A DNA stretch of 64,000 nucleotides, taken from NCBI RefSeq assembly GCF_009017415.1, contig NC_092407.1:2046001-2110000 (forward strand). The letters are read 5' to 3'. A program made the translations under genes and the position numbers. The notes beneath the pieces are model-generated. The model did no database searches. It was not told where the DNA came from and saw nothing but the letters and a program-made list of their open reading frames with translations. The DNA is from Aspergillus flavus. Taxonomy: Eukaryota > Ascomycota > Eurotiomycetes > Eurotiales > Aspergillaceae. This document shows, in pieces, positions 22,752 to 33,287 of this stretch (within the stretch, counting starts at the first letter, position 1; each line of letters opens with the position of its first letter).

Positions 22752-23867
22752 CTAAACAAGTCGCTCAACAACCAGCTCCGCTCCTTCATTCCCCTCTCCA
22801 ATTTGGACCAAGCCACCAGCTTCCAGCTTCTTCTTCCATTTTCCGGATTCGTACCGGGCCAAAATGAATGTGATGCGGGCAGCCACACCTGGATCAGCCG
22901 TCTCTGCAACAACTTCGGAGGGCGTGAAGGTCCAGCGACCAAAGGCCCAGTTGAGGATATAATGCCGGGTCGTTCCGTCCTGGGATGCAGCAGGTCTGGG
23001 TTCGGCCAGGGCATCCGACGATTCAGCCGGGGGCGATTGTGTGGAGCAACGCATGATACCTTTGATCCGGTAGACTTCATCCTTGGGTGCAGAGAGCAGC
23101 AACTGCTCTAGGGCAGACACATCGACTGTCTGCTCTGGCTGGGAGGACTTCAACGTAACAGACAGCACCTCTACCTCGGACTGATGATCATGCTTATGTC
23201 CATGACCATGGTCATGATCATGATGCCCGTCGGTAAGTCCAGCCCCATCATCCTTCGTAAACAAAGCCCCATCAATCCCCAACAACACATCCTTGTCTAC
23301 CCTTCCCTTATCCGACTTGACATACGGCGTTTGTACCTCCAGATCTCCCACGCGGTCCAGGCACAGATCGAATCGTCTCTCCGACACCTTCTCCCACTTG
23401 TTGAAAATGATCAAATCTGTGTACTTTGCCTGCAACTTTGCCGTATACGATGTATCCTCGTATCCCTCCCAGTTCTCCACGTCGATCACGCTAATCACAC
23501 CGTCCAGCACAAAGCTGCCGGGTTGTTCGCGCTCCAACCGGTTCACCTCCATCGCTAACGTCGCGGGGAATGCGCTTCCACTGGTCTCGATCACGATGCG
23601 ATCCGGTTTGACCTCCTCACGGAGCTGGTTCAACGCATCACTAAGTTGGCCGACGAGGTTGCAGCAGATGCACCCGTTCAGGAGTTCGCGGACGCCGGAG
23701 ATAGATTGTGTCGAGGCTAGTTGGGAGTCGATCGCGACGTCGCCGAATTCATTCTTCAGAAGAGCCAGACGGTAATCCTGAGGGAGTTGGGGGATAAGGT
23801 TGAGGAGGAGGGTGGTCTTTCCTGAGCCCAGGAAGCCTGTCACGATAGTGATAGGGATCGGGGACAT
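22752..23867 (-). CDS. CobW/ZNG1-type G3E GTPase (zinc metallochaperone-like)
   Basis: Intronless, 371 residues. The G domain carries Walker A TGFLGSGKTT (residues 10-19), the metal-binding CXCC in NGCICC (Cys66, 68, 69), ETSG (94-97), the SVIDVENW switch region and NKWE (156-159). A histidine-rich loop at 215-228 holds eight His in 14 residues, and the CobW C-terminal domain follows. ZNG1 relatives deliver zinc to methionine aminopeptidase in yeast and animals; this fungal branch with NKWE is related but the client is unknown. The frame stays open upstream to about 24167, but that part crosses a poly-T tract and reads as leader, so the ATG at 23867 directly before the G domain was chosen. 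Confidence 0.9.
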   Translation of the reverse strand: MSPIPITIVTGFLGSGKTTLLLNLIPQLPQDYRLALLKNEFGDVAIDSQLASTQSISGVRELLNGCICCNLVGQLSDALNQLREEVKPDRIVIETSGSAFPATLAMEVNRLEREQPGSFVLDGVISVIDVENWEGYEDTSYTAKLQAKYTDLIIFNKWEKVSERRFDLCLDRVGDLEVQTPYVKSDKGRVDKDVLLGIDGALFTKDDGAGLTDGHHDHDHGHGHKHDHQSEVEVLSVTLKSSQPEQTVDVSALEQLLLSAPKDEVYRIKGIMRCSTQSPPAESSDALAEPRPAASQDGTTRHYILNWAFGRWTFTPSEVVAETADPGVAARITFILARYESGKWKKKLEAGGLVQIGEGNEGAELVVERLV

Positions 23868-24460
23868 TTTCGCTTTATACCGTATGGGTCGGTTGGAATG
23901 ATCGGGGGTTTTGTCTATGGGTCTAAATATTTTTTTTTTTTTAGTGAGTATGTATATGCGATGCGAAAACAAGTCTAAATCTATGACATCCAAGGTAAAG
24001 ACAGTTGACAGAAAGCAGCAAATATATGGGTTGATCGGGAAGAATGGTTTGGTTCCGATAAAAAGCGGCGGAGGGGCAATGCGGCGGGCGCCGCTATTCC
24101 CGATTGGTAAAAGCCCTAAGATATCCATGATACTCTTGCTTCTACTGAGTGGCATCAGTATTGCCACCCGGCTTTGCCATTTTGAATGACAAGAAGCCTT
24201 TGGATATGAAATCCATCTTATTTAATGTTCAACTAATCATATACGTCCGAATCAACGTTATATACAATCCACCATCTTACAATGTTTCCCTATAATAACC
24301 TTAGCATCGCCCAGAGCAACAATGCATTTCTATAGTAGCATGACCTCTATATTGATATATATATATCACGGCTCCCGACCCGCATAGCGTTGCTAGGTAG
24401 GTTTAAGTCAAAGCTCCCTATTTTGCATGGTATATACTGTACGTTTACTATATCAACATT
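23868..24460. other. CobW promoter and SDR 3' end
   Basis: Contains a poly-T run near 23928-23941, a TA-repeat near 24354-24366, and one CAAGGT hexamer at 23991-23996. CAAGGT is the core reported for the zinc regulator ZafA in A. fumigatus; a single hexamer is weak evidence. No gene. Confidence 0.4.
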
Positions 24461-25354
24461 CTATACCGAGCCCAGAAGCTTTGACAAAGTCTCAAACATC
24501 GCCCGCCGGTTGTTGAGAACCTCATAGAACGTCTTCTCGTCTGCAATACTGCCCACGACAACCTGATCCTTACCAGCCTGAAGCCCCGCGAATGCCTCGT
24601 CAATGAACTGGTCCAATGGCATGCCGATCTTACGTCCCACTTCAGGTGTCATATAGTCGTGGAGCTCACCTACGACCATATTAGTCTAGAACTAGAAAAG
24701 AAGTAATAACCGACTCACTCTGCACAGCGGGAGGAGACAACTCAACCACCTTAACATTCGTCGACTTGAGCTGCTCCCTGAAACAAAGAATGAATGCATT
24801 CAGCGCTGCTTTTGCGGCCGAATATGCAGGCATTGGGCAAGCGGGAACAATAGCGAGGTTTGCCCCCGTACTTTATCAAATCAGCCCTGTTCGTATACAC
24901 ATCAACAATATATATACAACCTCAGGAAAACTCACAAAATAAAACCAACAGGCTCCGTCTTGGCCTTAAGATAAGGCAAGAAAGCATGAGCAAGAGCCAC
25001 CAGACTCGTGAAATCGACATGGACTTCATTGAGGAACTCGTCCAGCTTGAATGTCTCCTGGCTTGTTAGATTGTGCTGACGCTGCACGCCTGCATTAAGA
25101 AACACACAGTCAATATCTGGGTACTTGGCGAAGACATCTCTGGCAAACTGAGGCGCCTGTTCTGTTTTACTGATGTCGAAGTTCATTGCACTCGCTTTGT
25201 CTTCGCCGTGTTGGCGCACGAACTCGTCTAGTCGGTCTTGACGTCTTCCTACTGCTGTTACTTTGGCGCCGCTTTCAATGAGACGGTCGGCCATTGCTTT
25301 GCCGATGCCTGAGGTCGCGCCGATGAGGAGGAAGTGCTTGTATGGGAAAGACAT
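24461..25354 (-). CDS. short-chain dehydrogenase/reductase
   Basis: Classical SDR, 259 residues from three exons, 25354-24936, 24870-24719 and 24669-24461. The N-terminus holds the Rossmann motif GATSGIG and the arginine-rich GRRQDR cofactor segment (suggesting NADP), then LNAG, and YSAAK as the catalytic Tyr-Lys pair. The introns are 65 and 49 bases; the first joins GFIF to TGANLAIVP, placing the expected TSG-type segment before the YxxxK. The C-terminus (HDYMTPEVGRKIGMPLDQF) resembles fungal relatives of bacterial DltE-type oxidoreductases. Substrate unknown. Confidence 0.9.
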
Positions 25355-25510
25355 CTTGTATGTATGTTGGTGTTGGTGGTTGCAATAGTAGTCTTTTATA
25401 GTTGTTGACGAAGCTGAATGAGATGCATTGTGAGAGGTACCTCTCTACTATTTATATCACATCTTGTGCGGTTGATATAGCATTCTAGAATGGTGTTGGG
25501 TGTATGCTTC

Positions 25511-25579
25511 CGGTCTAAGCGGGGATAAAAGCAATCAAGGCAGTAAAGGCCGGAGACTCGATCTCCGCACCGTAGACCG
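25511..25579. repeat. short inverted-repeat structure
   Basis: CGGTCTA at 25511-25517 is exactly complementary to TAGACCG at 25573-25579. Inside lies a second hairpin, CGGAG (25551-25555) with CTCCG (25563-25567) and a seven-base loop. This recalls a cloverleaf, but there is no tRNA B-box (GGTTCGANTCC) and the inner stem is not adjacent to the outer one, so it is not called a tRNA. Confidence 0.35.
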
Positions 25580-25682
25580 ACAGGTGGTAGTGAAACCCTA
25601 CCTCCCATACCCAAAAGGGAAAACCATCTCACCCCGTTCTGCCACTTCCCACCGCCTGTCTCGGATTAACGACCATCGCCGA

Positions 25683-25715
25683 CGAGGAGTCAATCCATTG
25701 CGCGTCCATTACTTC
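25683..25715. repeat. dispersed short motif, copy 1
   Basis: Contains GAGTCAATCCATTGC, then a short gap and GTCCAT. The same arrangement occurs at 45890-45920. The two intergenic regions show no longer alignment by eye. It may be the remnant of a degraded repeat. Confidence 0.3.
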
Positions 25716-26001
25716 ACTGTTCCACACCACGGGTTGAACAAATTGAGGACGGTAGATCAAGAACAGAATATGGCTGCCTGGCATGGCTGATTGTTTCCTA
25801 CCACGGAAAACCCATGTGGGCTCCTTGCATATGGCCCAGCCTTGTAGGGCTGGCTCCAATGATATCATTCCTCCCCGTTGATGTCATCGGCGGGATAATG
25901 GGGGTTAAAGTAGATAATAATAGCCTCATGCTTACTTTTCGCAGACTTGTCTGTCAAGATAAACTTTCTGATATCGGTTTGGGTGGATACACTTCTAAGT
26001 C

Positions 26002-26457
26002 ATGGAGCCAACTACGAATTCTGCAGCTGCAAACCCTACTGCGTCTACTACAGCCAATACTGCCGCGGCTCAAGGACAAGCCTATGATGCGCCGCGTAAT
26101 GGTTCAACAGCTTCGGAGGGTTCACTTTCGGGTGTCACGAATAGTATCGCCACTGTCGCGGGAAATTCGATCAGCGAGGCTAAGAACAAGCTCACAACCG
26201 TGACCTCCAATGAATCTGTTCAGAGTGTTTGGGAACAGGTTCGCTCCATGGCTACCGGGAGGAATAACGAGACCCAAGGTTGGTTCGTTCATTCTCTTAC
26301 CAAGATCACTTTGGTGGACTAACATTATATTGAAGAAGTCGATACCTCACCCAACCAGGACGAGATCGACCTTATCGATAATATGGACAAGGAGAAGATT
26401 GCCGAGTTCCTCCGAGAAAAGAATCGAAGCGATGTCCGTCTACCAAAGAGAAGATAG
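26002..26457 (+). CDS. unrecognised 132-residue protein
   Basis: Two exons, 26002-26278 and 26336-26457. The 57-base intron has GTTGGT, a textbook ACTAAC branch site and a TTGAAG acceptor, and joining restores one frame. The first exon is Ala/Thr/Asn/Ser-rich and low in complexity; the second is charged (EIDLIDNMDKEKIAEFLREK) and probably helical, ending in a basic tail LPKRR. Family not recognised; no signal peptide or membrane segment. It lies tail-to-tail with the GST kappa gene, 138 bases apart. Confidence 0.65.
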
Positions 26458-26595
26458 TGACTTATGTGTCAACTTTATGAGTAACGCCAATCTTGCAAAA
26501 GAACCACATTGAGAGAGAGGCACCAAACTAAGAAGTAAATTGTACACCCATATGGATAATATTTGCTCCCCAAACTCCCACGATTCCACGCGACT

Positions 26596-27470
26596 CTACA
26601 AAACCGCTTTGAATCCCCTATCCGAACCGCGATCCAGACCCAAAAAGTCTGCCACTTGGCCGAGATGATCAATTCCCCAGAAACCCTCCGTCTCGCCCTT
26701 GATATTGGTGCACTCGAACCAAGGAATGCCAAAAGCACCAGATTTGAACGCTTGATCTGTGTTCGCCTTCAAACGCTCCTTGACCTCTGCATGGCCCATC
26801 TGTTAATAGATAATTAGCATGTGACAAGATACCACCAAATTGGAGTCCAGAATCCACGAACAGCTTGCAGAATTTCCTGAGTCCCATCCTTCCCGAAGAC
26901 ACTCTCTAGCACCGGAGTAAAGCCTTCGACCTGTCCGATCTTAGCATTCCCCTGCACCCAGAACGAATGATAGAGGGCCTCGATAGTCGGGATAAGCTTC
27001 TCCGGTGACTTCACCGAGACGGCACAGAGTGCGCGTTCCGTTGCCAAAGTCATCGGCGGGAAGCCTTCCGGGGTGTTCTCAACCATGGGAACGGAGAAGT
27101 AACGCGCCCAACGGAGCCGTTCCTTTCCGATCCAGATATCTTTGTCTAGATTAAGGACAATGTTAGCCACTGTATGAATCAGATAGATAGTATCAGAGGC
27201 TCTCTCTCACTCTTAATATTCACCGGAGGCGTATTCCCGCAGGCATTCATCAATCCTCCCAGGAAGATCGGGACATAATTGATATTGCACTTGGCGAAAA
27301 CGGGGGAATTCTACGGATAGTGTCAGCCGGCTCCATTTAAATATAGACATGTGTCCACGGATCTTTGTATATGATTGTTATAATGGCACACATACTCTCA
27401 GTACGTGGAATGCGATATACCCGAACGGGCTAACGACATCCAAGTATAATGTAATTCGGGGTACAGACAT
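26596..27470 (-). CDS. kappa-class glutathione S-transferase / DsbA-fold isomerase
   Basis: 220 residues from four exons, 27470-27396, 27310-27211, 27145-26862 and 26799-26596. The thioredoxin-like fold starts with LYLDVVSPFGYIAFHVL, whose SP motif is the family's catalytic serine region, followed by FLGGLMNACGNTPP and an all-helical insert. The C-terminal half carries GAFGIPWFE, the cis-proline glutathione-binding loop, and FWGIDHLGQVADFLG. Members conjugate glutathione in mitochondria or peroxisomes or act as 2-hydroxychromene-2-carboxylate isomerases; which applies here is open. All four introns or joins keep frame. The gene is divergent from the 453-residue unknown. Confidence 0.93.
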
Positions 27471-28031
27471 GGGGTCTAATGTGGTAGCGTTCAAGCACGC
27501 CTTGGGAACTTGATATGGTTAATTGAAATGGAGTTAAGGGTCTGGAACTGCAGGACGACTTGCTGCCCCCGCCCTTTTATAACCGGACCAGGCGTATCGT
27601 AATGTCATTGGTTGGTGGGTTGTCTGCTAGTCGCTTATGCCGAGGTCCGGATTTTGGACCCTTTCTATGGGTCACTTTGGGCTTCATGTCTGATCAATGA
27701 TTAATGAGTTTATTTTGGGCCATGCATTTGTCCTGATTACGGTTGGGAATTGATATGGGCCGGTTGAGCATTAAATAAGTGCGGCTCATAAGGCATGTAC
27801 AATGTCCTCGTTAGCAATATAGGAAGGAATGCTAGTAAAATGCACCTTCCTCAAGATCTACTAGTGTTTGTCTACTTGCAAAGGCAGCTGCGAACAAGCC
27901 ATGGTCTTGCTTAAGATTCATATGAAAACAGATTACTAGATGGTTTCAATCATTCATTGAACTACAAAATTACAGCGCAGACATAATATTTGTTGCATAT
28001 CTTCCCCGTCTGGCTTATTTTAGTATATAGT
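27471..28031. promoter_or_regulatory. shared divergent promoter region, GST kappa / unknown
   Basis: 561 bases between opposed start codons; both promoters should be here. A GC-rich stretch with TTTTATAACCGG near 27574-27586 could hold a TATA-like element for the minus gene. No factor site is claimed. Confidence 0.45.
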
Positions 28032-29452
28032 ATGGCTGCATCCGCGGACATGTTCAGTTCTGACACGGCCTCATGGGCGGACAAGAACCGATTTCCCGTG
28101 GGTGCGCGTGACGCGGATACTTCAAGTTCAGACTTCTCTGATGATTTGTTTGCGGACTTCAGCGACTGGTCGGACTCAGAATACCTGCAGGACTCTGTGG
28201 CTCGAAAGCGTCGGCATGGCGTCTATTTTCATCGGCCTCCAGTCTGGGTCTCTAGTTCCTCGCAGACGGAGTACCAGGCCACGGCCTTTGCAGGCTGTAA
28301 GACGTGCCATAAATCTGCGGAAGAGTGTAATTGCGATAGCGATAGTCTCCGCGAGACTCTAGAGGCCCTGTATAAGGAACGGGGGTCCAACCCTTGGTCA
28401 ATGAACCATGATCACGGGGTCTTCGGTAAAGTGACAGCTGCCACGGCGGATACCCTTGCTAGTATCGATGCTAGTGTGTCTGGATCAGCGGGTGTTCCTC
28501 TAGTGAGAGACGCTATTGTACTCGTGAAACGTCTGCCATACTGACTTGATTGCGTTCATAGGTAGACTGGGAAGGTCACAAGCCGAAGTGGCGCAACTCA
28601 ACTTCAATCACGGCGAGCAGTTGGCTGGACCGCCCTTTATCTTCAGACGAACCTTTGCTGAACACTCGCCCATCAGAGTGTTCCTATCGCCAAGTAAAAC
28701 CAGGTCTTTGCACACGCTTAAAATGTCAAAAGGACATACGGCTTGATGCTGGGGAGAGATGGGCTCTGCAAGAGGGGTCACTGGTCATTTGCATCGATCC
28801 CTCATATACTTTGCTTGACCACGAACGACAGTCTGACGAATTCGAGATCGTGGACGGTGATGTCTACGTTATTTGTCGCATATACGCAGACCTGTGGGCT
28901 CTCTGTGTCAAGGTTTCATTCATACCCCCGTGTGAACCTTCTTGCGAAACAATGAACGACTCTGTCCGTCTGGGTTTCCTCCCTCTCTGTGCAGTGACAT
29001 TGGCGGCAAACTTCAGTGCTTTCTCAAGGAGATGTTCCTGGAATGCTCGTTGTAACTCAAACGAGATGAGGTATCCTGGAAATGGGTTGCCCGTCATGCC
29101 TCCGTCTCGTTCTCACAGTCTCACTGCTAGCAAGCAAATTTTCAAAGGGAAAAGGCATTGCTTCATGTTACCTGGTATAGCCTATGATACCTTTCACAAC
29201 ACTTCGCTAAGCAGTGATTCGGATTTCATACCCCTTGACTCTACCCTTGAGCAAGTCCTCTCCAGAGTAGGGAGCCAAAGACGTCGACCGATCCGCTCAA
29301 GAGGTCGCTTTTCCCTACACAAGATTTGGAACGATGTCAAAGCGTCAGGTATCTGGAAGCAATATCAAATCAGAGGATTGCTGCCGTATCTGCCTCAGAG
29401 CCGGAGTTCGGGTGTCGTAGGGGTGGTTCAAAACTATCTAGGTAAAAAGTGA
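28032..29452 (+). CDS. unrecognised 453-residue protein with SH3-like segment
   Basis: Two exons, 28032-28502 and 28562-29452, joined across a 59-base intron with GTGAGA and a CTGAC branch site. The N-terminal part is acidic (SSSDFSDDLFADFSDWSD) and contains CKTCHKSAEECNC, a Cys cluster. Around residues 220-275, YTLLDHERQSDEFEIVDGDV then YADLWALCVKV has the spacing of an SH3-like fold (acidic RT loop, GD turn, W, ALC strand). A hydrophobic segment FLPLCAVTLAANFSAFSRR follows, then a basic low-complexity tail. This architecture looks like a fungal-specific adaptor (inference). A GTAAAA near 29441 could give a slightly different C-terminus. Confidence 0.7.
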
Positions 29453-30062
29453 TATAATAGTTTCTTACCAACTGAGAAGTTGATGTGCCTGATTAGGACA
29501 TCTTAGTAGAAGCCATCGAAATACCTGAAAGACCATGGGATTGATGACTTGGAAAGATTTGGGGGAATTATTGCACCAAGGAACTAATTCCTAGTCTCAG
29601 GTTGTGGAGTACTTGTAATTCTGGAAAGACGAATGAAACCTTGTGTTGATAAAACAATGACCTGCCAAAACAAGCCCATACACTATCAAGGGTATCTTAT
29701 ATCTTTCGTAAACGATGTCTCCTTGCTATGATAAATTCTTATCCAAGCGCTCAAACGCTGAAAGCCGATGTGCAAGTGCATGTACGCAAATTCGGCGTAG
29801 ATATATGCAGTTACAAGAGCGCCGTAGCTACTGAGTATCGATCACAATCTCACGGTTAGCCTTTATGTATATATTCAATATGACAAGAACGCATTATCCC
29901 GGCGGACAGTTACAGCAAAATGGAAAGGGTCCAAGAGAGAAGCGAGAAAGCAGAATCGGGATACGAAACCTACTATCATTCCGTAGCAGTAAGTGCGACT
30001 GCGAAAGAGTATATCTCATATCTTTTTGAGGCAGGTGAATTGTCAATGCACTGGGAGGCCTT
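29453..30062. other. convergent intergenic region
   Basis: About 600 bases between the convergent SH3-like and methyltransferase genes, AT-rich, with no coding signal. A 61-codon frame at 29920-30105 runs into the methyltransferase 3' end and is not supported. Confidence 0.5.
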
Positions 30063-31216
30063 TTATGTCGCGATTGGCTTTAGAAGTTTTGTCTTGTTTC
30101 CATAACAGTACAATTCAATCTGGTCCAACTGGTCATGTTGCGAGGGCAATTTCATACTGTCATGATGCAGATTGGAGAGCCCTGACGACTGCATCAAGTC
30201 AAAGAAGACGGTCTCACTGTCATGTCGTCTCTTCAGTGCCACAAGAATGATAGCATTTGGTGACGACTGAACGAGACGGTCCAGGACTGAAACTAGGGCA
30301 GGTAAACTGTCTGCATTGTAGGTACAGTCTGATACAAGGACCAAGTCGATAGAGTTGTTACAAAGGTCATCTGGGAGCGCTTCGTCCCAGTCCAGGGTTC
30401 GATACTCAAGGTTGGATGACGATGTCGGTTTGGCAACTGCTATGTTTTGTGTTACGATCTCTTCGACCTCTTGCAGATCTGTGAGTAGGATAGAGCATTG
30501 TGGAAGTATTTGCGCTAATGCTATCCCCACAATACCGCATCCTGATCCCAGTTCGATGACACGAAGAGGGCCATTGCATTCTGGTTGCAGTAGTTTTGAA
30601 AGTACTGGTACTGTAAATGCTGAGTCTCCGGCAGCTATTTGCTGGAGATAGATCACTGATGCAATGGCTGCATCCCTGGGTTCTAGTCTTAGAACCACGG
30701 GTATAGTATAAGAATTGAGAGGACTCACCAGATATGACGGGCAATGCTATTTCCGGTTTCTTCCCATATTCTAAGGTCTAGATGACCTTTCGGCCCAAAG
30801 CGTCTTTCGATGAGTTTCTCTGCTACCAAAGAATCTGTCCCGCCAAAAGGTGCGCTCCATCCAGAAATCACTAGAGGAACACCGGGGTTTCCTAGTAGAT
30901 TGTCAGGAGAAGGCGGATGGTGCTTTCGACGATCAGCTGCAGCGACACTTAGAACAATGGCGTGTTGGGAAAGCTGTGGATGGAAAGGTCCTAATAATAT
31001 AGCAAGTTCCCGTTTGCCAGCTTTCCAACTCAAAGGCTCCTGATGTAGAACCTTTTCTGAATCCTTGAGACTCAATGATACGACCAAATCCACGTCCTGA
31101 GCTAGATATGCATCTCCCAAGTCCGTGGTGATGCAGATAAGCGCAGAAATAGACAAAGACCCCGCTTTCTGCTTCTGAATTCTTGGGGTTTTGAGGAAAC
31201 GGATGTAATAAACCAT
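30063..31216 (-). CDS. FAM86/METTL21-type protein methyltransferase
   Basis: 366 residues from two exons, 31216-30729 and 30675-30063. The 53-base intron splits the Trp codon of HIWDAAIASVIYL, a family block. The N-terminal 150 residues form the family's poorly conserved first half. The C-terminal half is a seven-beta-strand methyltransferase: motif I ELGSGCGIVGIALA, acidic LLTDLQE after strand 2, LDWDEALPD, and SDCTYNADSLPALV at strand 4, where the family usually has D-x-x-Y. Members methylate lysines of elongation factors and chaperones (FAM86/EFM3 on EF2). The target here cannot be read from sequence. Divergent from the 443-residue gene. Confidence 0.9.
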
Positions 31217-31571
31217 GGTGAAGGAAGATATATATATATTGACACTGGCTGGGCAAATCGATGGCTAGACTCTTGTGTACTATCTTTGGGCAGGCACGTG
31301 GTCCGCTGACTAAGGCGAGGGTGATGACATCGTGGAGATCGATCGGAGGAGCGTTCCTCAGGCCTCATCTTGACCCTAGGATCACCTCACATACTTTTAT
31401 TGGATATCTTAGAAGCTTGCGGACGGGCATCGGCAGCAGAAAAATATCTCATCAACTATCCCGATAATTCAATGGGGCCTCTTAGGTGACGTTGGAGTGA
31501 CTTGTGCACACCGCACCTAAAGTCGTTGCGTGACGGTTATCAACGTCCCTATCCCCCAACCACTATCCAAG
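31217..31571. promoter_or_regulatory. shared divergent promoter region
   Basis: 355 bases between opposed start codons of the methyltransferase and the 443-residue gene. A GATATATATATATTG run lies at about 31228-31242 next to the methyltransferase start. CACGTGG occurs near 31295, an E-box-like hexamer. Confidence 0.45.
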
Positions 31572-32964
31572 ATGATGCGACCCAGAGACCCCCGTGTCCG
31601 CCAGACTATCAACCAGATCTCTCATAACCTCGAAACTGCAAATGAGACGGCCCAAGAAGGGCTGTATACCTTCTCCCATCACTACATCCTACCATGCTTT
31701 GCGACGATAGGGAACTGCGTTTACGCATGTGCCTCACCTTGCCTCCCGAGCCGGGAAGACCAGCTTCGTCGTCGGCGCAGGGGGCGCGCCGAGGCAATCT
31801 TTGACTTCTATGATGATTGGGACAATGATGATGCCGACGACGGATTACTGGGGTGGGGTACTGATGAGCTGGATCGCTTATTAGCAGGCAGTGGCTTGAC
31901 GCGTGGAGGTTCTGAGCAGCCCCGCAGACAACGGAAGATGAGTTATGGCACGCGACGGGCAAGGAGAAAAAGCACCGTGTTAGTTCCAGATGATCGAAAT
32001 GATCCGACAGTTATTCCAAGCTCGTCATTTCTGGGTTTCCTGGAACGCTTCCCATGGAGGTTCGGGGCCCGAGGTTTAAAATACCAACCCTCTGTGGCTG
32101 ACCTTCAAGAGCACCCTACCGGACTGCGAATGCATGCGCATGAAGACGAGCCTCTAATGGAGGCAGAAGAGGAAAATGAAGGACCGAGTTCCAATGGCAA
32201 AACTGGAAGGTATCGAAGCTCAACCCAGTCATCACGAGAAACTGCAAATTCTCTGAGTTCGCGTGGTGATCTGATCCCTAGTGATGAGGAGGAAGATGCA
32301 GTACCGTTGGATGATGAGTTTGCTATGGCGTTGGGTAGCCGTCGAGGAACTGGTCTGGAGTCGGAAGATCAGTTCAGTGATAAGCCTGCGAGTATGAGAT
32401 CTGTATCAGGCTCATTTAGCTTGGCGTCAAAAGAATCGAAAAAGAAGAGAAAGAAGCGAAGCAGTCGACTACGATCTCCTCAGAACTCTTTTATTGATGT
32501 CGCACAGGATATCACCGCTCCATCAATAGTTGATCTACACAAGGAGGAGGAACAAGCAGAACGCCAGGAAGAATCAGAGATCATAAGGAAGCGACTTGCT
32601 GCGCGACAGTTGGCTTCAAGTCGCGGCCTGAGTCAAGCGAGAGACCAGGTATGCGAGTATAGCCCACTTGCACGTAATAACAGCGAAAGCTAACACGACA
32701 AACGTCTAGTCCACTCCACAACCCCTTGTACTTCCTTCTCCAACTGTCTTTACAGAGACTACTCGCCCTGAGCTTTCTGTTAACACTCCCCTCGAATCAA
32801 CAGGAGAAAGTGAACTCTCCACCGGAAGAATGTCTGGCGATTTTTCGCAGATAGAACCATTCCCGCCTCTACCGCTGACATCACCGGCAGCAAGTGAAGG
32901 CCTGGAGCCTGAAGGCCCGCCGGACTCAGCAGGAATTAACAGAGAAGATCCTCCGAATCATTGA
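31572..32964 (+). CDS. unrecognised 443-residue protein with Cys-rich hydrophobic N-terminus
   Basis: Two exons, 31572-32648 and 32710-32964; the 61-base intron has GTATGC and a CTAAC branch site. Residues about 35-60 (YILPCFATIGNCVYACASPC) form a short hydrophobic, Cys-rich stretch followed by RRRRRGR, a pattern typical of S-acylated, membrane-apposed proteins (inference). An acidic block (FYDDWDNDDADD), a basic block with RRARRKS, and a long Ser/Glu-rich disordered region with KESKKKRKKRSS follow. The C-terminus is Pro/Ser/Thr-rich. Family not recognised. There are two adjacent Met codons at the start; the first was used. Confidence 0.75.
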
Positions 32965-33287
32965 CCTCACAGTAACTAATAGTCAACGTAAGGAACCAAC
33001 ACACTGACATCTAATTCAAGTGGATCTTTGGCACCAGAGCTCATGTACAGGTAAAGCAAGGTGCAGTGACATCTTGGGCTATGTGACAGCCATATAGCTT
33101 TGTACAGTATAATGACTGATGAAATAACATTTCTATACCCGATACGATCAAAAATGAATGAAACGTACTAGGTCCTTGTGCTTTGACATTGTAGCTAGTA
33201 GCCTGAACTGGGTATTTCTTCTATAAGTAGAAAGATAGTTCATGGCCTATTCTCAAAACAAGGTTGTCCCTTGATATAACAGTTCAA
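32965..33287. other. convergent intergenic region
   Basis: 323 bases between two convergent genes, AT-rich with several TTGATA/AATAACA stretches; both 3' untranslated regions are expected. No gene seen. Confidence 0.5.

Larger units (their letters stand above)
25355..26001. other. intergenic with inverted repeat and dispersed motif
   Basis: Divergent region between the SDR and the 132-residue gene. It contains a 69-base segment with matching ends (see repeat at 25511-25579) and a 15-base block at 25687-25701 that recurs near 45892. Plus-strand frame 25500-25790 lacks gene features. Confidence 0.45.

Noticed and set aside
23868..24167. N-terminal extension of the CobW GTPase
   Set aside because: The open frame runs through a poly-T tract and promoter-like DNA; the G domain begins right after the ATG at 23867.
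25511..25579. tRNA gene
   Set aside because: Outer arms pair, but no B-box, the inner arm is not adjacent to the acceptor arm, and no A-box fits.
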